This document shows, piece by piece, positions 1 to 9,138 of a stretch of DNA of 15,712 nucleotides. The notes below the pieces were generated by a model. The model was given only the letters and a program-made list of their open reading frames with translations, ran no database searches and was not told the DNA's origin. Positions within the stretch are counted from its first letter, which is position 1. Every line of letters begins with the position of its first letter. This DNA is from Entamoeba invadens IP1 (lineage: Eukaryota; Evosea; Mastigamoebida; Endamoebidae): NCBI RefSeq assembly GCF_000330505.1, contig NW_004443773.1:1-15712 (forward strand), read 5' to 3'. The translations under genes and the position numbers were made by a program.

Positions 1-163
1 AAATGAACACATTTTAAGTCCTTAATAAAAAATGCATGTTCTGTTTAATATAAATGTAAAATATTAATTTATTAAAATTTTTAAAAATACAATAACATAA
101 CATAAAAGAGTTGAACCAAAAATAATAATAAATGGTAAATTCAGAGATAATCAGAATTTTGAT

Positions 164-1099
164 TTATTCCATGTTTTGTTCCAAATAAGAATCAAGATTT
201 TCATCTTTTGTAAAAGTGTGAATAAATGCCATGTAACATAGAGTTGTGGGTGATATTTTGTTTCTTCTGTTACGCAGATAATTACCAGTCAATGAAAACA
301 ACCTCTCAGAAGGAGTACTTGAACACAAAATAGTAGAGTATTTAATGGCGATACGAGACAAATCACTCCATTCTTTTTTGTGATTAATCCAAAAGCTGGT
401 AAATGGTTCTTTGTAATCATGAGTCAGAGCAGTTCTTTCGTAAGAAGATAACTGACCTTCAAGTCCAGTCTCATATTCATTAACATAAGTTGAATATTGG
501 CTAAAACGATCGGTTGGATGCGAGGCAATAACAGTTTCAGACGTGTCAGAAATGGTTGGTTGTTGAGTTGTTTCTACTATCATATTTTCTTCGAATTTTT
601 TGGTAATGAACTCTTTGGCTATCATTTTATCTTCTGGTTGAAACATTCGGTACTTTATTGCTGGGTTCAAATAGGTTGCAACCATTATATTGGAGTCCTT
701 TCTGATATCATACTTTCCCTTTTCAAAATACCTTGACACTGATTTGATGAGATTTTCTACGAACAGTCTTGACACTTTGTTGACGTCTATCATTGGTTTT
801 AACTTTTCCACAATGATGTGTTCACGATCTTGTTCTGTCACAGTCATTAATTTATCTGACGATAAAATTTCATTATCAAGTTTAAATACTTTAATGGATT
901 CTTGAGATACATCAGGGTCTCTACTAATACTTTGATCAAGACGGTTCAACTCTCCTTTTAATGTTACTATTTCTCCAAAAACATATGACAGACTAGGTCC
1001 ACTTTCAGACGAAAGTTCATTACTTGAGATTTTCATCGTCTGGATTGCTGTTGCAACATTTTTTAGTATTCTGATGTCAGTATCAGTCAATGTATGCAA
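164..1099 (-). pseudogene. hAT-family transposase, C-terminal part (dimerisation domain)
   Basis: This is the continuation of the transposase frame immediately upstream on the minus strand. Its apparent start at 1099 is a TTG, not an ATG, and the same frame reads back without a stop to about 1174 as transposase-like sequence (for example SNIKQAIKKYSEIYKDS), so it is not an independent gene. Residues about 236-295 (counted from 1099) hold the classic hAT C-terminal dimerisation domain: FWINHKKEWSDLSRIA, then STPSERLFSLTGN, then an RR/ISP stretch. The NIMVATYLNPAIKY segment at about 137-150 matches the hAT strand preceding it. The third catalytic acidic residue should lie in this part, but I cannot assign it. 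With the first part, the protein would be near 725 residues, normal for the family. No clear terminal inverted repeat is visible in the 163 bases downstream. Confidence 0.83.
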
Positions 1100-2253
1100 T
1101 TCAATAAATATAGACTTTTCTTTGGAGTCCTTGTAAATTTCCGAATATTTTTTAATGGCCTGTTTGATGTTTGATAAATAATACTGTTAATCATATCCAA
1201 TTTGGAAAACCACCTCACATCAATATCACTTCTTAAACACTTTGCTTCATTCATACCGTTATCATCTTTACGAGGAAGAATTATCTGTGAACAACGTTTC
1301 ACTTTCTTCACTATTCTCTTGGCCTTTTTGAGAACTTCTGCTACTTCTGGAGTTTCTGAAATACCTTTCTTGAGAGCCAAATCCAGTCTATGACACGAGC
1401 ACCCAATAGAAACATGCCCCGATAACTTGACATCTTTAACGACATTGGATGCATTGTCTGTTATAATTGGAAAGTCTCCATATTTACCAAGATTCCAATT
1501 ATCAACAACATGATTAATAAAATCTGAAATGTTATCAGCATTATGAGAATCCGAAAATTCAGACAATTCCAGAACTCTTGACTTCATCTGAGATTTGTAT
1601 AAATAGTGTAAGGTAAAACTAAAGAATTCAAGACCTTGTGGAGATTTCCATCCGTCCATTGTACCACAAATGCCGCTTTGTGATTCGCCTATTTCTTGTG
1701 ACAATTTTGTTTTCAATTTAATATAGGTATCTTTCAACCTCGTTGATAATGTCTGATGAGATGGCGGTTTGTAAGTTTTATCAAAGAGATTTAAAAGTTT
1801 GACGAAAGGTTCATATTCTACAATAGATAGTGGTATGCCAGGAAATGACACCAGGTGCACCAAAAGTTCATCAATATTTCTGTGGAGAACACTGGGGTCT
1901 CTTATACCTTTGTTGTATTCGCCACGTTTCTTTTCAAGTTGTGGGATACCACAACAATCTGGGTGCTTCTTTCTTAAATGCTTGAGCACATTTGTTGTAG
2001 TAAAACTGCTGCCACATGCGTATCTCGCTTTACAATGTTGACACTCAAACTTGTATATACCTTGAACCATGTCAATTTTTTTTCTTTTGTGTTGTCTTTT
2101 GCCAGTCTTTTGATCATATTCATATACATCCGTTTCATTGTATGTCTTGATTGTTTCTTCTTTCTCACCATCTTCTCCATTTGTTATTTGAACAACGACA
2201 AGTTTACAATTACTCCAAATTACTATGTGTTCAATTGATATTTCTTCAGACAT
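1087..2253 (-). pseudogene. hAT-family transposase, N-terminal part (BED zinc finger and first catalytic half)
   Basis: This frame encodes the DNA-binding and first catalytic portion of a hAT transposase, which cuts and pastes its own element. A BED-type zinc finger lies at residues about 66-100, with Cys71, Cys74, His92 and His97 as the metal ligands. The RNase H-like core follows: the MDGW motif carries the likely first catalytic Asp (200), ITDNASN the second (266), CSCH at 285-288 matches the conserved hAT C-x-x-H stretch, and VRWFS near 346-350 matches the hAT RW motif. Residues after about 360 are out of frame, and the stop at 1087-1089 is premature. The true sequence continues in the other frame from about 1174 into the neighbouring C-terminal part, so one base has been lost. 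The ATG at 2251-2253 is a good start. The family call is firm; whether the copy is dead or mis-sequenced is not decidable here. Confidence 0.85.
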
Positions 2254-5200
2254 TGTTTGTTATTTTATTTTATTTTTTTATTTAAATATGATTGTATTTA
2301 ACTACCACAATTGATTATTTGATTGTTTTTGACTTAAAACATTTTATTTGTAACATTTTGTGGTTTGTTTTTTTTGATTTGTTTTAAAAACAAAAAAATA
2401 AACTCAAAATATTATTTGAAAACGACTTGATGTTTTGGTGTAAAAATACATTCAAAATAAAGTAAACAATCAACCAATCAACCAATTAACAATTCGAAAA
2501 TTACTTAATAACTTTCATGTTCGAACAATCTTTTAAATAGAAAGAGTGTTTTTAAAAGTTTGTAAATTACTTCTAAGTTTACTTAAAATTAACAATTACA
2601 TTTAAATAATATATTAATAATACACAATAATAAACAAATTAATCCACAATAATATGTTAATGTGTTATTAAATTAAACAATAAATGTTTCATTGTAAATA
2701 TTGTTATTCCAAAAGTAATAAATACTAAAAATGAACATTTTCGAATTATTTATTAATATTATAGTTTTCTTTTGATATAAATTATCGGTGTATTCGTTAT
2801 AAAAATTAATTAATTGAATAAATAAAAATTATTAATTATAATTTAATTATTATTGAAATTATTGCTGAAACATTACTTATAATTTACATCGCATTTATGT
2901 ACATCAATTTACTAATTAAAGATGTAAATTAATCTATGTATCTACATTATATTTTTTTAATATACTGGAGGCACAAATCATTGTGCATCATGTTAAATAT
3001 GTAAAATAAGTTGTTTTAAAAATTATTATTTTTAAACAAAATGTAAAATTACAAACAAAAACAAATGCTAAACATAGATATATTAAACAATGGTTAAAAT
3101 CAAACATTCATCGACAATAACATCTATTTTATTAATAATATTTTAAAAATCAAGTATCAATACAAATATTTGAGTTGATAAAGTGTTTAATATTACATTG
3201 ATTTTTGAAATTGATTTTAAATATACTGTTGATTATTCACACATTAAAATTATTTTGTTTGAATATCGTTCTAAAATTTTGCTATTACATCGGTTATGAT
3301 TTCATTTTTTGACTATAGTCAGTATAAAACGTTATGTGTTCAGAAAAATTATCTTATTTTAATTAAATAGTCGTATTTATGTTTAAAATAATGAAAATTG
3401 GGTAAAAACTCAAAAATGTGAAAAACTAAAAGAATTCAATGGGTTTTTAAAATAATTTACAGAAATTATCCACTCATTTTAGTCCAAAAGATACTGGCTA
3501 ATTTTAAAGCAAATAACTTTGGTTGAGTGACTATAGTATCAAAGTTCATGTTCATATTTATTTGTATTTTGTGTTTTCAAAGTGTAAATTCAAACAAAAT
3601 GTTTACTCTTAAACTGACTTTTGTTTAGTCATATTTGATGTAATTGATTTTTGATACAACAAAAAATATTCTATTGTTTAAAACTGTTTTGGTGTCTAGT
3701 GGTGATGATATAACATAAATATAACTTATGTTCTTTATAAAATCGTTGTTGTTGTAAATGAAAAGACAAAATTGATAAACATAATATCAATATTTATACA
3801 CAGTTTTAAATTAAAAACAACTGAAAGCAATAATTAACACCAAATTGATTAACATCATTTAAATGAATATAAAAACAATTAAAATAAAATAACATAAAAC
3901 AATATATTTTAATTATTGTTAAATGTAATAAGTTAAAATATCAATATTATTTGAGGTTCGATAAATAATCAAATTGGAAAATAAATATTATTTGTAAATG
4001 TCACATTTTTCATTGTATTATTTAAAAATAATATACCGATTAGTACATTAAACATATTAACACAATGTAACTTATCATGTGCAAATATCTCAAAAAATAT
4101 TTGTTACACAAATTGTAATTAATTGAGAAAATTTTAATCTATATTCCAAAGACAAAACAAAAAAGTTTCAAACATTTAATAATGACACTTACTATTACAA
4201 GTCACACCTAATTAATGTGATGATAAATAATTGTCTTTACATATCATAAACCAAAATTTGTGATTACTTCGAAGTTAACTTTTTAATTTATTTCCTGTTG
4301 TTCAGTATGTGATTTCAAACTTTATATGTTGCATACTTATCAATTTATTACATACAAGTTACAAAATCAAAAAACGCACATTTTTTATGTATTTTGATAC
4401 TGTCTTTTTTGTTCATACATTTTAATTATGTTGTTAATTTATTGAATTTGAGTTTTATTGTTTTCAAATTTGTTATAAAATTTACAACTTAATCAATATC
4501 AAGTTAGTCTTATTTTGTAAAATATAAAACAATTCCAATGTTATTTAAAATTCTACTTTATAAAATAAAAATATCTAAAACAAACACAATAAATATCATT
4601 ATTAAACACTATGTCTATTTTAATAATTAAACAATTCGACCAGACAAATTTTGATATCAACGTTTAAAAATGATTTGTGTAACAACCGAAGAATAAACAA
4701 TTTATTGAAATTTATTCAATTTAAAATGATTATTTTTGAACAATTTATTGATATTAAAAAAATACCAATAAATTATTTCAAAATAAAAAAACGAAAGATT
4801 TTTTAAATGAGTTAAAACAAATTATATTACAAATAATATTCATATTTTTTTGTGTATTTCTAATGAACAATTATCAAAATCATTTTTATTATTTGAAACT
4901 TTTAAATTTTTATTTTTATTTTTAGTTTTATTGAATAAATAAATGAAACCGATAATTATCAACATTAATTTCTAAAATAATTATCGCAGAAATTGTGGTA
5001 TTGTAATGTACGGATTAACAAAAGAAATAAACATTTTGGTATCAAAAAGGTGACGTGGGTAATTAGAATTGTAATTTTAAAAAAAACTATGATTATCAAC
5101 AAAAAGAAAAAACGTTTATTGTGTAATATATATAGAAAACAAATTCATTCTATTATAATAGATTGAAAAAAAACATAAAGTAAACATACAAAATGTTGTA

Positions 5201-5840
5201 TATATTTAACCTTTGATTGTTATTTTTATTAAAATTTGAAAATTTATATTTTTTAAAAAAATACCATTATATTAAAGTTTCATTTATATTTAAAGTTTTT
5301 GATTTTTTACATAAATTTTGTTTAAACATTATAAATGTAATTTAGTCAACCAGACAACGTTTAAAACATCATTAAATAGTTTAATTCAATGTCAATAAAT
5401 TGCATTTTGGATATTATTAATAATTTTAAAAACAAAATGGGTATTATAACAATCCAATTTGGTTTAAAAATCAACAATTTATTCGAAATGATTATTATAA
5501 TATTATTATATAAAAACAAACAGAGTATTTATTTATATTAACATAATATAATAGCCAAGAAAAAATAGATGCTTGAAAAAGTTATGTGTAAATTAAAAAT
5601 TGATTATTTTTATTATTTTGATTTGATTCTTATTGGTGTATAATTATTAAATTTGTTTAACGTTTTAAAATGAACAATAATTAAAAACATTTAAGTAAGG
5701 TTTGTGACTGTACAAGTTTTTTATGGTTGGACAAATATTATTCAATTGTTTTTTGAATAATTTAATTTTTTTACTATTTTAATATTAAAACAAAGTTGTT
5801 ATTTTTTTAGTTTGCTTATTAATAAATTTTTAATATAATA
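2254..5840. other. AT-rich gene desert, no gene seen
   Basis: About 3.6 kb without an open frame of at least 60 codons on either strand, and without a tRNA, rRNA or CRISPR-like array that I can recognise. It consists of mixed A/T runs with a few small features: a short tandem of an (AATCAACC)-like unit at about 2467-2490 and a perfect 10-base palindrome GACTATAGTC at 3311-3320. It may be decayed transposon or intergenic sequence; nothing in it identifies an origin. Confidence 0.6.
2280..2290 (-). promoter_or_regulatory. TATA-like element upstream of the transposase frame
   Basis: On the minus strand the run CATATTTAAAT lies about 27-37 bases before the transposase ATG. It resembles the Entamoeba TATA-like core element (GTATTTAAA type), and very short 5' leaders are usual in this genus. 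In sequence this AT-rich such matches are common, so support is weak. Confidence 0.25.
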
Positions 5841-5845
5841 CTGGT

Positions 5846-6176
5846 GATTCCGGAATCGGTTCGGGAACCGCCATGTTCCGGAATCAAAAGTTTGGGAATA
5901 TTTTTTTTATGAAGTTCGGGAACCAGTGTGTTCGGGAACTTATTGGTTCGGGAACACACCAATTTTAAGTTTGGGAATCAGGATGTTCCCGAACCGAGGT
6001 TAAAAATATTCCGGAATATTTTTTGATTCCGGAATCGGTTCGGGAATTTGATAAAAAAAATAAAATTCCCCAAATATTTTTTTATTGATTCCTGAAACTT
6101 CTGATTCGGGAATCAAAAATATTTCCCAAATGTTTCAAGAAAAGCCGATTCCGGAATCGGTTTCGACTACACTAAA
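5846..6176. repeat. GC-richer array of TTC(C/G)GGAA near-palindromes, hAT-like terminal or subterminal repeats
   Basis: At least twelve copies of a decamer-like unit GRTTCSGGAAYC occur in about 315 bases, for example at 5846, 5858, 5875, 5914, 5930, 5945, 5985, 6008, 6025, 6037, 6103 and 6147, with weaker forms at 5890, 5969, 6087 and 6121. A 22-base direct repeat is shared by 5846-5867 and 6025-6046. Perfect palindromes sit at 6002-6023 and 6145-6160. GATTCCGGAATCGG stands at both ends of the block, and TTTGGGAA followed by an AT run is found inward of each end in opposite orientation, so the block is an imperfect inverted structure. The right edge, read on the minus strand, starts TAGTGTAGTCGAAACCG, which resembles a hAT terminus. 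hAT transposases are known to bind clustered subterminal repeats. I infer a short non-autonomous element or a hAT end; the left border is unclear and no 8-base target duplication was confirmed. Confidence 0.6.
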
Positions 6177-6479
6177 ATACATTCATATTAATCTTCAACA
6201 ATGAGTCATTCTCGGTCAATGTTGTCAATTTAATACAAAAAGTGACGATTGAAAGCTCAAAAAATCTAATAATGGATTTAATTTGTTTTTTATTTTAAGT
6301 TGATAATTATATTATGCAATTATAATAAATGTACTATAATATATTAAAATAAGAATATAAATTTTTTATTTTAAAAATAATTTTGGTTAGAGCATTTTTA
6401 AAATGTATAAAAAAACTTCTATTTTATTAGACTTTTGATGTCTAAATTATTTTACATAGACATTTTGCCGAATAGAAAA
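6177..6479. other. AT-rich intergenic stretch upstream of the LRR gene
   Basis: About 300 bases between the palindrome block and the promoter region of the BspA-like gene. No open frame, RNA gene or repeat is apparent. Confidence 0.5.
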
Positions 6480-6490
6480 GATATAAATGG
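6480..6490 (+). promoter_or_regulatory. TATA-like element of the BspA-like LRR gene
   Basis: GATATAAATGG lies 31-41 bases before the ATG at 6521, the expected place for the Entamoeba TATA-like core element given the short 5' leaders of the genus. A likely initiation region is the AT stretch at 6500-6515. The match to the consensus is only partial. Confidence 0.3.
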
Positions 6491-6520
6491 GTCATTGAAA
6501 TATTAAAATCCAAATACTAC

Positions 6521-7582
6521 ATGACTCGTATTGATACATTCCATGGAATGGTTGTTTCAAAATACTTCTCCTCAATGATCGACTTTATCAATTTCACTCT
6601 TGTGAACACAAAATTTAAAGACAATATGGATATGTTCCATGCAAATCCAATACCTCTCACTCTCAAGACTTTTAAATTCTTTTCAAAGATAGAAACACTC
6701 AATTTATGGTCTGAAGAAGACGAATCTTTTGGAAACACAATCCTCATCGCTTATAAGCCAAAAGTAGTTTATGATGAATACAATGACGAAGACGAAGTAA
6801 ACGATGACAATGAAGAACCAAACTGTGGAACTGACGATTGTGGTGATGATCACGTCGAGCTTCCACAGCAAAATAATGAAGAAGTTGTTGAAAACGAAAC
6901 AAAGAAAATAAACGAAGAGAATGACCAACCGAATGATCAAAACGAAGAGAACAATTGGAATGACCAAGATGAAGAAACCGTACAACAAAATATCGAAACA
7001 ATCAATTGTTGTGATGTTCAGCCAGACTTCTTATCACAAGAAAATGGAGAGATTGTTGATAATCAAGAAGAAAGAACAAATGACGAAAGTAATGAAGATG
7101 TCATTGAACAAACAACAAATCAAAATGAAGATGAAAACATTAACGTTGAAGAAGAAATTGATGAAATCGAAGAAACCAAAATAGAGTACAGACAGACAAC
7201 TTCTCAAATAACAGATGCAACTCAAAAAGTCAAGTTCTTTAATATAAACGTTTGGTTCAATGTCAATTACCACACTACACAGAAAGAAGAGAACAAAATG
7301 TTCACATTTAAAAATGTCACATATGAAAGCTACGACCGTAAGATTTTTGGTATAGCAATTCCTGAATGTGTCAATTCTCTTGGTGAATCTTGTTATACTA
7401 ATACAAAGAAGATGACTACTTTTGTTGTTCCACAAAACATTTTGGCTATTAAATACTTCTGTTTTAATCGTTGTGGTAATTTGACATCATTTGAATTTCC
7501 AAAGTTTGTCAACCACATTGGTAGAAGTTGCTTTGAAGGGTGTAGTTCACTTGTAACTGTTAAACTTCCACAAAAACATTGA
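6521..7582 (+). CDS. BspA-like leucine-rich-repeat protein, 5' part with acidic linker (frameshifted)
   Basis: This encodes the N-terminal two thirds of an Entamoeba BspA-like LRR protein. Residues 1-75 (MVVSKYFSSMIDFINF, then FHANPIPLT and IETLNLWSEEDESF) match the N-terminal segment that many members of this expanded family share. Residues about 82-223 are a low-complexity linker rich in Glu, Asp, Asn and Gln, which is longer and more acidic than I would expect. From about residue 280, 23-residue LRR_5 repeats begin (IPECVNSLGESC, VPQNILAIKYFC, FPKFVNHIGRSC). There is no signal peptide or membrane span, so where the protein acts is unclear. The frame ends at TGA 7580-7582 because of one extra A in the run at 7572-7576; the next frame continues the repeats without a missing residue. 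One gene of about 530 codons is therefore intended, ending at 8117. Confidence 0.85.
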   Translation: MTRIDTFHGMVVSKYFSSMIDFINFTLVNTKFKDNMDMFHANPIPLTLKTFKFFSKIETLNLWSEEDESFGNTILIAYKPKVVYDEYNDEDEVNDDNEEPNCGTDDCGDDHVELPQQNNEEVVENETKKINEENDQPNDQNEENNWNDQDEETVQQNIETINCCDVQPDFLSQENGEIVDNQEERTNDESNEDVIEQTTNQNEDENINVEEEIDEIEETKIEYRQTTSQITDATQKVKFFNINVWFNVNYHTTQKEENKMFTFKNVTYESYDRKIFGIAIPECVNSLGESCYTNTKKMTTFVVPQNILAIKYFCFNRCGNLTSFEFPKFVNHIGRSCFEGCSSLVTVKLPQKH

Positions 7583-8117
7583 AGTTCTTCCAGATAATAT
7601 GTTCAATGGATGTGAAAAACTTTCAGCGATAGAAATACCAGAAAGTGTGACCAAAATCGAGTCGACCTGTTTTATGAATTGTCGTGCACTTTCTGCTATC
7701 AAATTACCTTCAAATTTGGTTGAATTAGAAAGTTTTTCATTCCAATTTTGTGATTCGATAACTTCAATTCAATTCACAGAGAAAATGAAGAAAATTGGAC
7801 AAAATGCGTTTTATGGGTGTTATGATTTGATTGAAATGACTATTCCAGAAGGTATCGAGTGCTTGGGAAATTGCTGCTTTTGTGAGTGTAGAAATTTGAG
7901 TAAAGTTGCGATACCGGAAACGGTGACCAAAATAGAAGATGCATGTTTTTCAGAGTGTTATGCGTTGGAACAAATCAATATACCCAAAAATGTGAAGGAA
8001 ATTGGAACTGATGCTTTTCAGTTGTGCAACAGTTTGCAAAATATAGACATTCCTGAAGGAGCAACTTTAATTGGAGAAAGAGCCTTTCCGAATACAGTAA
8101 AGATCAACAGATATTAA
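7578..8117 (+). CDS. BspA-like leucine-rich-repeat protein, 3' part
   Basis: This continues the LRR protein after the one-base frameshift. The reading frame is meaningful from 7578, and the ATG at 7599 is only an internal Met inside a repeat (DNMFNGC). It contains the rest of repeat 4 and six more full 23-residue LRR_5 units of the form IPxxVxxIxxxxFxxCxxLxxxx (starts IPESVTKIEST, LPSNLVELESF, FTEKMKKIGQN, IPEGIECLGNC, IPETVTKIEDA, IPKNVKEIGTD), then a partial eleventh. The stop is TAA at 8115-8117. BspA-type repeats form curved solenoids used in binding proteins or surfaces; the partner cannot be told from sequence. No membrane segment is present. It should be read as one gene with the preceding part. 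Confidence 0.85.
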   Translation: MEVLPDNMFNGCEKLSAIEIPESVTKIESTCFMNCRALSAIKLPSNLVELESFSFQFCDSITSIQFTEKMKKIGQNAFYGCYDLIEMTIPEGIECLGNCCFCECRNLSKVAIPETVTKIEDACFSECYALEQINIPKNVKEIGTDAFQLCNSLQNIDIPEGATLIGERAFPNTVKINRY

Positions 8118-8695
8118 CATTTTAATATCAGGTGAAAATGATAATTCATCGTTATTTTAAGTTTTGTTTATGGGTTAATAGGAGGTCTATATACTGTTTA
8201 ATCATTAACTAGTAAAAATATTTATTGGAAATTTTCAAAGGAAAAAAACAAAACTTAAAGAGTGGGGAAAAAGCCACACCATAATTCTTTTCGAATCTTT
8301 TTACTCAAATGAACTTTCTTTTTTATTGATAAAATAGATTCGATAAAAACGGTGTTTTTGTTTGATTTTGGAAACAGCGTTGATTCAAGTTTTTCTATTT
8401 TTCTTTATGTTGATTGTAATTATTTATTTTTTAAAAAAATTGAAAAACTATAGTCATGGTAAAAATGTTGTTGATTGAATAAAGGTTCGGTTTATTTTTA
8501 TATTTCAATGATAGTTAAAACGAGGATAAAACTTCTCCGTTTTTTTCTTTACATCTATAACCATTCAAAAACAGATTTTATTAAAACTTAATGTACGTTT
8601 ATTTCATTTGTGATGACATGGCAAATCACAAATGGCACTTTGCCGCCAACATGTTGCAATAATTTGAAAATGTAAATAAAAACAAAACAAAAAAG
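8118..8695. other. Intergenic stretch between the convergent LRR and TLDc genes
   Basis: About 580 bases between two convergent genes. No gene is seen. It contains a 10-base inverted repeat (listed separately) and a small GTGG/CCAC pair near 8262-8277. It presumably includes the 3' ends of both transcripts. Confidence 0.5.
8605..8634. repeat. Perfect 10-base inverted repeat with 10-base loop
   Basis: CATTTGTGAT at 8605-8614 is exactly complementary to ATCACAAATG at 8625-8634, and the spacer is GACATGGCAA. It lies about 60-90 bases beyond the stop of the minus-strand TLDc gene and could form a hairpin in its 3' untranslated RNA. A second overlapping stem, GGCAAA/TTTGCC (8620-8625 and 8639-8644), is an alternative fold. 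Function is unknown. Confidence 0.4.
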
Positions 8696-9121
8696 TCAAT
8701 TGAGTTGGAAAACAACTACACTTTTTGGTGTGAAATATTTGTCACTCAACTCGTTCAGTTTGGAGGTGTAAGTTTGTGGGTTGCAATAACTACCATTTTG
8801 ACCTTTCTTGAACACACCTATATCATGACCGTCACCAAATTTGAAGAGATGTGGTTCGTTTTGAAGATATAGATATAATCCATTAGAAAAATAATCTCTA
8901 TTTTCAAACTTTCTTGGATTCAAAGTGTAATTTCTCACAAGTGAAAATAAGTAAGAATTGTCGAAAAATTCTCCAAAATCATCGTCAACATCATCAACAT
9001 CTCCAGTGTACACACCACCAAACTTGTTGTGATTTGTGTCTTCTACCAAAAAGCACAAGTTACTTTTGTTCTCGACTTTTTCATAAAACACTAATGTACC
9101 TTGTGACCAATCGTCATTGTT
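8696..9121 (-). pseudogene. TLDc-domain protein, 5'-damaged
   Basis: The sequence shows most of a TLDc domain, a fold linked to oxidative-stress and V-ATPase-associated proteins in animals and expanded in Entamoeba, where its role is unknown. Recognisable parts are FYEKVENKSNLCFLVED, the FGG turn after it, the NPRKF strand, LFKFGDGHDIGVFKK and the C-terminal FTPKSVVVFQL end. The open frame runs from 9121 to the stop at 8696-8698 and has no ATG at all; the apparent start at 9091 is a GTG inside the domain. Just upstream, an ATG at 9136-9138 reads MLFVDKT in another frame, and one more A in the A-run near 9119-9124 would join it to NDDWSQGTLVFY, a TLDc-like sequence. So the gene has a one-base frameshift, and possibly a truncated N-terminus as well. 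An unseen upstream exon is a less likely explanation. Confidence 0.7.
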
Positions 9122-9138
9122 TTATCAACAAATAACAT

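Noticed and set aside
1..163. Search for the hAT terminal inverted repeat downstream of the transposase stop
   Set aside because: No TAG/CAG-type terminus or palindromic subterminal motif is visible; the element end is probably outside the window or decayed.
2438..2452. AAATACATTC also occurs after the array edge at 6175, suggesting a target duplication
   Set aside because: No terminal-repeat-like sequence adjoins the copy near 2443, and short AT-rich matches are expected by chance.
2467..2490. Short tandem AATCAACC-like repeat
   Set aside because: Barely two and a half units; too short to call a satellite or array.
5846..6160. Reading the TTCnnGAA dyads as heat-shock elements or as STAT-type sites
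   Set aside because: The half-sites fit, but the conserved CSGG centre, the flanking G/C and the presence of the unit at both block edges fit a mobile-element end better, and the nearest gene start is over 340 bases away.
6921..7184. 87-codon plus-strand frame rich in Lys and Met inside the LRR gene
   Set aside because: It is a shifted reading of the low-complexity linker and carries no independent protein-like signal.
7034..7435. 133-codon minus-strand open frame opposite the LRR gene
   Set aside because: It is the antisense shadow of the acidic Glu/Asp/Asn-rich linker; GAA and AAT codons give stop-poor antisense frames rich in Phe, Ile and Leu.
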